A stretch of DNA of 64,000 nucleotides, from positions 1 through 64,000 of the forward strand of contig JBAMJV010005532.1 in assembly GCA_037951105.1 (NCBI GenBank), in the 5' to 3' direction. Source of the stretch: Echinarachnius parma. Taxonomy: Eukaryota; Echinodermata; Echinoidea; Clypeasteroida; Echinarachniidae. Of this stretch, positions 10,725-22,700 are shown piece after piece. A program made the position numbers and the translations under genes. Every line of letters starts with the position of its first letter. Position 1 is the first letter of the stretch. Below the pieces are notes generated by a model. It ran no database searches. It was not told where the DNA came from and saw only the letters and a program-made list of their open reading frames with translations.

Positions 10725-13700
10725 GTAACTACTCTCAAACACATTTTCCCTAATGGAAATGCTAAACTCCTTTAATTTAGTTTCACAATTTGTAACAATG
10801 GTTAACAAATCAGTAAAAAAATCGGCTAAAATCACCAAAAACAAATTTAAGTAATGTCATAATTTTCCACCACTACGCAAATAATTCGATTAGTTATATC
10901 TCTAAAAGTATATTAGTTATGTGTTTGTCTACGCGGTAACAATATATATTGAAGGTACTTAAAGGGATAGTTGAGTTTTGGTATAGAGGGCGCTACACAA
11001 AATAATTTTTTGTGAGATAATGTAAAACTGAGTGTCAAATTCAAAAGAGCATACAATTATAATGACAGAATAAACTTTATTTGATAAAAATCGGTTCAGA
11101 AATGCCTGAAATATCCATAATTATAACCATTTGTAATAATTGTGGGGCCCCACAATTATTTGATAATTTTGAACCAGCCGTTAACAACATTTTAAAAATG
11201 CTTCCTCTTTTCAAAAATTTACGAAAGAGGCTTTTAAATAGTTGTTGATTATCTCTCTATCTATAGCTATTTCAACAAAACATCACATGCACAGTCCTTG
11301 ATTTGAAATGGTTTAAACCGATGAGTGTTAAGAGAGCGCCCTCTTGAGTTTGAACGGCTCCTTTTTAATGATAACAAGCTTTTTACTTAGTCATTTGTAA
11401 TTTTGTTTCAAGCAGGGTGTAGTTATAACTATTAGTTTGTAATGTTATGGTGCAGGTTTTGGTTACTAAAATTCAGTTTGACCAAAACTGTACTCTCTTT
11501 ACCAGAACTCAACTATCCCTTTATGCTATTTACCTATTTTTTCATGATTTTGATGATTTTAAAGTCCTCACCGAATGGCGGGAGAAGACGGGACCTGCCG
11601 CCAGAAGTAGACTACGCGATATTTTGCTTAAAGTGGGGCTTACAGATGCCATCAACACACTTGAAGGTATAAATCAACTTTTAATCTCCATTATATGTTC
11701 ACATAGATTAAATGCTTAATTTAATTTTGGGCCTACATTTTTATTGTTAGACGTCTGACTGTATAGTTATAAATTATAAACATTTCCCTCGGGATATTTC
11801 CTGCTATGTGAGGGTAAAAAAAACACCTTCGAATTTAGCTGTTTAGAAATGTGACGATTATTAAATGCACATTGCAAGTACCCTGCTTGAACCCTGAATT
11901 GAATCGGTCAAGGGATACCCACATTGGAAATCTCGATGAGGGTCTAGGGGCGGAGCCCCCGGAAGCTTTTGGAATTTCGATATCCAGAACCAAAGATGGT
12001 CTCCATATGTAAATAGAAACAAATAGTTAGTTATGTAGTAAGCTCAATTCTAGTGGGCATCATTAGCGAAAATTCCTAAATAAAACTATTAAATGTGTAC
12101 AGGGGAACGAGTCAAGTATCCTTAACGAGGGTCCAGGAGGCGCAGCCCCCGGAAGATTTTGGATTTGGGCAGTTTAGCACTCTCAAGATGTGGTTTATTT
12201 AATGCTATTTCCCCCCCCCCCCCACCTCATTTTTTTTTTTTTTTTTTTTTTTTGTGGGGGGGGGGGGGGGGGGGTTATCCCCCCCATCCCCATCCCCCCC
12301 TCCCCCGAGATCGACGCCCATGGGCGAGGGGAATGATTCATCCAACCCTCCATCAAGCATCGGAACGTACATCAGTCTATATATTTAAATTGCTTCTTTG
12401 CTAAGGATCAAATAATAATAACATAAAATGTGTAATTCGATGACTAATCCATAACTTTCCTAATGTCCACTGAATTCAGTTACCAAGGACCTCCATTTGG
12501 CAGAGGAGAATGCTTTGTCTGACACGTCATCAAGGTCATTTACCTTATCCAAGGAGAGCAAATTTGAGAAGGACAGCATGCTTCCTTCTTCAGAGAGCGG
12601 GTCCAGAACAGTTTGTACGCTCATGGACATTTACTACTATATTAACAAGTTTGATTTCTTACCACTATTAAACTACAATGAACCCAACATCAAACATATA
12701 CATTTTAAACATTCACAATTTTTAAAATCTAGTTTTGGGGAAACAAATTGTTTTCCATATTTTGTACACAAACCAGGAACAATTCATCACTTACCGGGCT
12801 CACATGCAATGATTATTACGTTTTTAAATGAGAATTCCAATATATCCAATACACTGGGCCGTATGCATAAAAACAAGCAATTGCTTGTGCTAGCCTTTTG
12901 CTTGAATCGGTATGCATAAAAACAAGCAATTGCTTGCAAGCAAAAGCATTTGCTTACAAGCACAAGCAATTGCTTACTGCTCGTAAGCAATTGCTTACCA
13001 AACAAGCAATTGCTTAAAACCGTATGCATAAAACGAACCTTTTACTTGTCTTGATAAGCAATTGCTTGCGTTTTTTCAAGCACATCCAGACCAGCTTGAG
13101 CTCTTGCTTACTCAGGGCATTCGCGTTTAAGGATCAAATTTTCGTACCGTTTCAGGATGATTTCAAGCTCCATATTCCAGAGGTTATGTTGTGATCAAAT
13201 TCCTGTTATTTTAGACTTTTTACGGCAATTTTTGTCCATCGATCTGCACAGAAAGCCCCCTGATGCTCCGCGCTGTTTCCCCCCTATTTGCGTAATAAAA
13301 AATACTGCTGCCAGGTCGGGCACGAAGCGTTGTTGCCCTGCAGTGCGATGTTCGCACAACCGTAACGATCCTTTGTCCAACACGTAAGCAATTGCTTAAG
13401 CAGTGCAAGCAAAAGGTTTCATCACAAGCAAAGGCTTGTGCATACGAATTTAAGCAATTGCTTGAACTTGATCTTTTGCTTGACAAGCTCTTGCTTGTGC
13501 TTAAAGCATTTGCTTATAAGCAATTGCTTGTTTTTATGCATACGGCCCATTATCATAATAATAAAGTAAGTGTTACAGTGTCCTAGTATTGCATTTTCCA
13601 TAACAGTTTTATATGGGACTTTAATTATTTCAATTATGAAGCTGCTAGCACCAATTCATCGACTGGAATGACGGCCAACATGGATCGTCTTCAAATGATT

Positions 13701-16700
13701 CAAACACCACGTAAATACACAATTTATCATTGTGCATCACTTCGTGTGATCCCACGCACTTTCTTTACCAAATCCGATTTAATTATCCTTGGGTTAGTGC
13801 ATCTGATTATTCGAGCATTGCAAAGGGTTACATGGGAACGTCCCCCATTTAAGGGTCTGTGTGGCTCGATGGTTGAGCACCGGTCTAGCAATCCTGGGGT
13901 CTCACGTCCTGGGATGGGGAGGAGGAGGGGGGAGAAGGAGGGGGGGAAAGGGGGTCACTCCCAACATGACTGGCTACACACCCGCGTCTAAAAAAGCGTC
14001 AAAGGGGTATCATTTTCAGCTATACGGCGTCGTCGACGTTTTCCTTTAAAAAGGGGTGGATTTCAGCTCTCATTAAACAAAAAACCCACAAAAAAGGGTA
14101 CTTTTTCAGGTGCACAAGTTTTCGACGTTATGGTCCATTTCAGAGGTTGATAGAAACGGGTGTGTAGCACTTAAGCATGAGAGTGACCCCCCCCCCCCTT
14201 ATGGAACAATCATAGTGTTACCACACGGTTACCACACGGTTACCACACTATGTTCACATAGTCAATTCTGTGTAATGTATGTGGAAATGGTGTGTTCACA
14301 GTGTTATCACAGTGTTGAGTTTCATAACATGTGGTTTACCACACAATAATCACATAGTCTAACACAGTGTCCACAACTTAACACATATTTACCACATTGT
14401 GTCATCTAGTCCACTATGTGTATACCATGTGATCATAGTGTTGCCAGTGTGATTCAATGAATTTCTGTGTAACACAGTGTGTTCACAGTGTTGGGTCTTA
14501 TACACCATGGATTACCACACAATACTCACATAGTCCAACACAGTGTCCACAACTTAACACATATTTACCACAGTGTGTCATCTAGTCCACTATGTGTATA
14601 TCATGTGATCATAGTGTTGCCACAGTGTGATTCAATGAATTTCTGTGTAACACAGTGTGTTCACAGTGTTGGGTCTCTTACACCATGGATTACCACACGA
14701 TACTCACATAGTTCAACACAGTGTCCACATTTTGTTTGGGTGTCAAATTTTCAGTGTTCAAATAAAGGGATAGTTGAGTTTTGATAAAGACAGTACAGTT
14801 TTGGTCAAACTAAATTTTAGTTACCAAAACTAATCTGTCAATTGTTACTTTGTATTGCCCACATGTCCAGATGGCGCAAGTGGTCGTGAGAAGGCAGCAT
14901 TATGGTTGCAGGAACATGAAAACGAATATCATAATGATGAAATGGGGGCAATGCCTGGTGGAGATCGTTATTCAGGTAACAATTATGAGATGCACATAAT
15001 CAGTGGCGTATAGCTACGGGGGACACGAGGGCACGTAGTCCCCCCCCCCCCCCCCCCCCCTCCCCCAACAAAAACAAATATAAAAAAATAAATAATATTT
15101 TTTTAATTTTTTAATTTTTTTAAAATTAATTAATAAATAAACACAAAAATGTATAATAATAATTAATAGATAATAATGAATAAATAAATTAAACATAAAT
15201 AAATTTTAAAAAATGAACAAATGCATGACAATTAATTCGTTGCATTGCCTACATGTCCAGGTGGCGCAAAGGCAGCAGCATGGGTGCAACAAGAACATCA
15301 AAACAGATATCCTAATGACGATGAAATGAGGGCAATGCCTGGTGGAGATCGTTATTCAGGTAACATGATATATGCACACTTAGTGGCGTTTAGTTTATGA
15401 GGGGCACGGGGGCAGGGGGGCACGTCCCCGAACAATAATATCCCAAAACAACAGAAAACATTGGGGCTAAATTTATGACTGAACAACATACAAAAATAAT
15501 TAAGGTCCGACCACGCTACACCATTGTGCACAATAACGATGGACATTGTTGCTTTCCACAATTTCACCTTGCTCTGTATTTAAAGGGATCTAGTAACTTT
15601 GTTGACATGTGCAAAAAGTGATGAATGGTTGATGCAATGTATATTGTTGTTATCTCATATGTCCACAGGGTATTGTGTGAAAATTTCAAGTCAAATGGAC
15701 ATTGTATGGCCAAGTAATGAGCGAAAATGCAAAGTGATATTCAGTAACTCACTGCACTCACTTTGTACACGGAAGAAAAACTCGCCCGGAGTTTTTCTTA
15801 TCTGAATACTTCAATCATACATATCTTTGTAACGAAAGGGAAATTTGAAAAACCGAAACCTGTCCCATGATTTTATTGTTAATACGAATACAACAAGGTA
15901 TAAGGGAACCGCTAGAATTAAAATTTTATTTTGAGGATTTGGACAATGTTACTAAGTCCCTTTAAGTGCACATTATTTCAAAATTTAGTATATATCATAG
16001 CATTATGCACTTCCGACGACGAATAGTCAACCTATTCGAAACGTCGAGCCCCTCCTACCATCCACACTGGGATCCACCCTCTCCTCACAATACCAACAGT
16101 TCTTTCCAGGACTATCTCAACAGTCCTTTCTAGGACTACCAGCAGTCCTTTCTAGGACTACCAACAGTCCTTGTTAGGACTATTCTAGAAAGAACACCAA
16201 CAGTCCTTTTCAGGACTATACCAACAGTCCTTTATAGGACTACCAACAGTCCTTTCTAGGACTACCACAGTCCTTTTTAGGACTATCCTAGGAAGAATAA
16301 CAAATCAGTCCTTTTTAGGACTCACCAATCCTTCCCTCTTACATGGTGCAACCGCAAACCACACGTATTATTATGCATTCTAAAGAAAACAAATGATATA
16401 GCATTTGTTCAAATCAATCAAAACAGTTAATAAATTTAACTTGAGTTTCCAAGAGTGCACCTATTAAAAAAGTATGAACTACATTTGTATCATGTTTTGT
16501 TAATCATTGTATCTGTTTATTAATCATCTCGAGTGCTGAAAGGCTCATCGATATCAAACTCGTCAATTTCATTGAATCTGTTCCAATACATCCAAATTTA
16601 TTTCATTTCCAGGCATATCTATCCCATCCACTCAACTTCTTCTCTTACGCGACTACCAAAGAGAGCTTGCACAGCCAGCCCTTGATGGGCATAACACGAT

Positions 16701-19700
16701 AGTAGTCGCCCCCACTGGGTCCGGCAAAACGTTTGTTGCTGTTGAGGTTGCTAAGCACGTCCTAGACAAATGGGACCGTCGAAGGAAAGTCATATTTGTT
16801 GTCAATCAGGTATTTATTTTGTTTGTATTTTGAATTTGCCTATAACCTTTATGTATGACGATGATAGAGACATATTTAAGTATGAATTGGCGTAACATTT
16901 ATTATCGTCTTCATTATCACCTACAATGTCAAGTTCAAGGTTATTTTCTTTACCAAAGAGTGCTCTTTATTTTCTTTGCCACATAGTGGCCCTTGTTGTC
17001 TTGCAGTAACTCCTGTGGTCTTAAACATCATTTATGTAATGGTATTTATTGATTGTTAGTGACTGTTGGAAACACATTTTTAGCAGACTCTAATATATGA
17101 CCCTTGTATCATACATACATTATGTGTATTGGACTCTTGTTGTTGAATATTACTGCATAATTATCTTGATTCTTATATAAGACTCCTATATCAAACACTT
17201 ATATCTGATAATTATATTTGATTTTTAAACAGTTGTTTTAAATGTCAGACTCTAATATGAGAAGCTTATATCTGTCTCTCTTATCAGAAACTGTTGTCAG
17301 AAGGTTTTATCTGATTCATATACAAAACCTTTTTATCAGTATCTTTTTTTCTCATACGTAGGCCTACGTATGAGACTTATAGTAATGGTAATATTATAGA
17401 TTTATATAGCTCCTAATATGATACAATATCATATCTAAGACTCTGACAGTATAGTGTATTATATCAAACTAGTATATGTGAATCTTAGATATGATACCAA
17501 AGTTGTACATCAGGCTCTTATAATTATCTGGTTCTCATTATATCTCTACAGAAAAAAAAAAACATTTTGAATATGCAATTATAATCGTCTAAACTTCTTC
17601 TATGTATTACTAGTTCAAATGTGTATATATTTATATAAAACAAACGTTAAATAAATGTTCTATTAAATTCGACTACACCGATGCAGAAAAAATGTCTTCA
17701 ACTGTCTCTCGCTCTCTCTCCCACTTCATACATATATAGGTTCCACTTGTCGACCAACAAAGCACCGTGTTCAAGATGTACATCGAGCGAGTCGACAAGA
17801 TTTGCGGTGATCACGGACAGAGTGGTCAACGACCACGGCCTCCGCTCAACGTCCTCCTGGCAAACAACGAGGTCGTGGTACTCACGGCGCAGATATTGGT
17901 GGACGCGCTACAAGGCAAGCACGTCTCTCTGAAAGACATTGGACTCATCATCTTTGACGAATGTCACGAAACCAAGGTAATACATTTATCATCTAAAAAA
18001 ACTGACTCAACATTTATTTACATGTTCTCATGTTCTTTTTATAAATATTTGGAATACTATGTCTACTATACGGTATGTGGAAACAACGATGGCGTGATGA
18101 GTAATGACACATAATTATATTGATGGAAGCACATCGCTTATCTCGACTTATTTTCAATGATTTTGTTTTAACGGAAACAAATAATATCATATAAAATGAT
18201 AAGCTTCTTATACCAAAACTTAACTGGTGCTATAAAGTGGATGTAAAATAAAAGCAGTTGAAGTTGGATAATCTTTTTATGGTCAATTGGACTAATAAAG
18301 TTAGTGAAAATTACCCTTAATCTACTGTAATACACTGACGGTTAAAGGGGTATTACAGTTTTGGTAAGACTGAACTTTAGTAACCAGAACCTGCACAGTA
18401 ACATTACAAACTAATAGTTATAACTCCACCATGCTCGAAAGGTATACAAAATTACAAACGACTAAGTAAAAAGCCTGTTATCATTCAAAAGGTGCCATTA
18501 AAACACAAGAGGGCGCTCTCTAAAAAGGCATGGTTTCAATCATTTTTCATACAAAATTATGCATGTGATGTTTTGTTGAAATAATGATTAAATAGAGAGA
18601 TCATCAACAACTATTTAAAAACCGCTTTTGAAAATTTGTGAAAAAGTGTAAGCATTTTTTAAAATTTTTTTAATCGAATAAATTTGGGGCCCAAATTTAT
18701 TACGATCGGATATATTTATTGATATTTCAGCCATTTCTGTACCGATTTTGACAAAATAAAGTTTATTTTGCCATTAAAATTGCATGTTCTTTCAAATTCG
18801 ACACTCAGTTTTTCATTACCTCACAACAAAAATTGTGTTGTGCAGCGCCCTCTCTACCAAAACTGAACTACCCTGTAACTTCTATGTATATTATAAAATC
18901 AATTATTACACTTTACAGAAAGGGAACCAGTTAAACATGATAATGGAACTCTATCATCAATACAAGCTTGATGGTGATGACCATAACGAAATACGCCTGC
19001 TACCTCAGGTAAAGATAGTGTTGTCATTTCTGAATAAAATTATTTTACTATTTCCTTATAAATAATTGATGATGTTTAATGATGAAGTGATATATTGAAA
19101 AATGTATTTGTAATTATGAGTTTTGAATCTTACAATAAACACATGGTCAAAAACATGCTTCTTTATAACATAGTAGAAATGTTCGATTTCTAGTATTACT
19201 TTTTTAATGATATTCTTACTTATTATTCATATTTGTATCAAAGGAGCTTTATTCGTTATATTTCTGATGAAGTAACAATGCTTATAATTATTATTCGTGT
19301 AAACTTGGGGTGGATGATTAATTGCCTAGGTTAAATTGCAATTTCTTTGATATTACTGAACATTCATGAAATTTGTGAATTTGTCCACTATGTCCATGAT
19401 TAAGGGTCGCATAAATGCAAGTTATGACAATTACAATACTTGAGCAATATTCATTAACAGATTCTTGGTATGACGGCCTCCCTAGGCGTCGGTGACGCTC
19501 ATGATGTGGAGTCTGCCAAAAAGTACATGATCAGGATTTGCGCAAATCTTGACGTCATGAGAATAGTGACGGTCAGAGAGCACACGAAGTCTCTTGCGGA
19601 GGTAGAAAATAAGCCGACCGAAGGTATATAACCAATGGCCTGTATTGGGTAATAATCTCTTGATTACTGTAACAGTCTCTACATCAACCTTCCTCAATCC

Positions 19701-22700
19701 CACATTGCTCCCCTCCAACGAATACAGAACTCAGCAGCCCGTTTAGTTTCCCGCACAAAGAAATCAGATCACATAACTCACGTTCTGCGCTCCTTACACT
19801 GGCTCCCTGTATCTCAAAGGATCCAATTTAAAGTTCTTACTCTTGCATACAAAGTTAAACATGGCCTAGCCCCTAAATGTATCTCAGAATTAATTATTCC
19901 CAAAATGCAACCCTCTCGTGTTCTCCTATCATCATCTACTGCCAACCTAGAATTCAATACTGGTCCTATCCCCCGCACTCGCTACGGAAAACGCGCCTTC
20001 TCAATTGCCACACCCACTCTCTGGAACAACCTTCCTGTCCACATCCGTGCCTGCACCACACTGGACTCATTTAAAGGGGTAGTACAGTTTTGGTAAGGCT
20101 GAACTTTAGAAACCAAACCTGGACAGTAACATTATAAACTAATAGTTATCAACTCCACCATGCTCGAAAGGTATACAAAATTACAAACGACTAAGTAAAA
20201 AGCCTGTTATCATTTAAAAAGAGCCATTAAAACACAAGAGGGCGCTCTCTAAAAAGGCATTGGTTTCAACCATTTTTTATACAAAATTATGCATGTGATG
20301 TTTTATTTAAATAATGATTAAATAGAGAGATCATCAACAATTATTTAAAAAACGCTTTTGAAAATTTTTGAAAAAGTGTGAGCATTTTTTAAATTTTTTT
20401 TAAAAATCATCTAATTATTTGGGCCCCAAATAATTATAAGATCAGATATATTTATTGATATTTCAGCCGTTTCTGGACCATTAAAATTGTATGTTCTTTC
20501 AAATTCGACACTCAGTTTTTCATTACCTCACAACAAAATTGTGATGTGCAGCGCCCTCTCTACCAAAACTCAATTACCCCTTTAAGACTGAACTCAAAAC
20601 CCACTTATTTAGATCAATCTAAGCAGTATAAGTTATATCGTCTCACTTATACATTACATGATTATATTGTACAATCTCTTATTTAAATGTCATTATATTG
20701 TGTAATTCTATTATTATGTAACGGCGCTTGGAAACTCTTTATAAGTGCAAGCTATTATTATGTATTATCCTTTTCTTAATGAATTGCCTATTTCGTACAA
20801 TATGCTTAGTGTATACAACTTTTTTGTCATAATAATAATAACGGTTATGTATATAGCTCTATTCCCGTGGGGATCATAGCGCTTTATCCACAATTATTAT
20901 TACCCCGGTCAACGGATACACACTGGATTCGTTCCTGCACATTAAGTGCACCTTTTCCACTCCCTGGGGAGTATTCCAGCCAGTCGCCTGTCAGGCGCAC
21001 ATAGTGCTAAGGAAACACGTTCCAATCCTTCCAATACACCTGGCTCATATCCCTCGCCAGTTATCTATTATTCATTCGTGGAGTAAAAAGTCAGGATTTC
21101 ATAACCAGTTTCATGTCATAGTTCAATAACGATTCAAAGTATAAGTACATACATTATATATTTAATTATAGTTTGAACCCCAAATTATGCTTCATTGAGT
21201 GAGGATTCCCCTTCCAATTACAGATACTCACATTGTTCCAGATCGAGTGAATGATGCTTTCAAGGAGGCGATCCAGGATATCATGTTTAACATCTTTGCC
21301 TGGATGTTTGAACACTCAGGTGAGGGTAATGTTGAGAACATGATAACTTTGCTGGCCAGTAGCCAGGATTTTTCAAGGGGGGGGGGGGGGGGGGGTGCGT
21401 CGCAAAACAAATTTGGAGGTCGAGACCACTGGTTAAGCTGTGTAATCGGGGGGAGGGACCGAGACCAGTGGTTTAGATGGTCGATACTGATTAAAAGTCG
21501 ACCCGAGACCGGAAAAAATGGACCCGAGACCGGTAAAAAGTGGACCTTTCTGATTTTTTTTTTTTTTTTTTTTTTTGGGGGGGGGGGGGGGTGTGTACAC
21601 ACCCAGCGTATCACTTTTTGCACTTTTCAACAAAGTTACTAGATTCCTTTTAAGGAAACCAAATCCTAATAAATGTGACTTATAACGAATTATGTTATGT
21701 TACCTTCATGTAGCAGTCACACCGCCAAACCGAATCCAAACCAACACGAGACCGAACTTCCACTTTATCGGGCACCGACAAGAGCCCGAAATGGGGTTAG
21801 CAGTCACAACAAAAGAGACCGACAATTCCGATACCACTCCGACACCAAACCACCAGCACCCCGAACGTCACCGAAATGTCCCCGAATTATTCGGTCTCGT
21901 GTCAGTTTGGATTCGGTTTGGCGGTGTGACTGCTACATTACTAGGAACAAATTAATGTTTTAGAGACAATAATATTTTGATCACGTACATTATTCGCACC
22001 GATCAAGCATGGGAAGACTGGTTGATGATTTACAAGGTTGGCTGGTTGGATATTTGGTTTTTGCAGACGCGTTCAAGCAATTATGATTGTTTGAAATGTT
22101 ACATGTCAGAACAATGATAACGTTTTGTTTCATTTAACAGAACCGTCTCTAGTCGAGGAATCAAAGAAATCTCTAACGACCCTTAAGAGTTACAACCACT
22201 CGTCAGAAAAGTTCGGCCAAGTTCTGAGCAAGCTAGAGAAATCGATCAGCGATCTGGCACGGGCGCCGGGCAGAATACGCAGTCTCATCACCTGCACCGA
22301 GCATCTTCAGGTTAATTTTCGAACTTTCTTTTTGCGTTTGATAATTATGAAAACATGACACGATTGTTAGCTCTATGGAGAGCATTTTATCCTTATGGCA
22401 ACATCATAATGATGCAACCATAGCCCAATGAGTCTATGGGGCAAGGGGGCTGCGACCCCCCCCCCCCCCCCCCCCCCCTCCTATCCCGAGAATTTTGAAA
22501 TGGCGATAATAAGGCAAAATAATGTCATGTTCGGGCAAAATCATGACATTTTAGGGCAATATACAATTTTTGATGGCAAAACCATGTCATAATCCGGCAT
22601 TGGGTATGGAAACAGAACAATTACAAACAAAATGGTTGGTGATGATCAGTACGTGGCATGTAGCGCCGGGATCGAGGCAGGGGGGGGGGGGAGACAATGG

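Noticed and set aside
21228-21623. Frames containing Pro/Lys runs
   Set aside because: Homopolymer G/T tracts read through; the real feature here is RLR exon 11 on the plus strand at 21224-21319.
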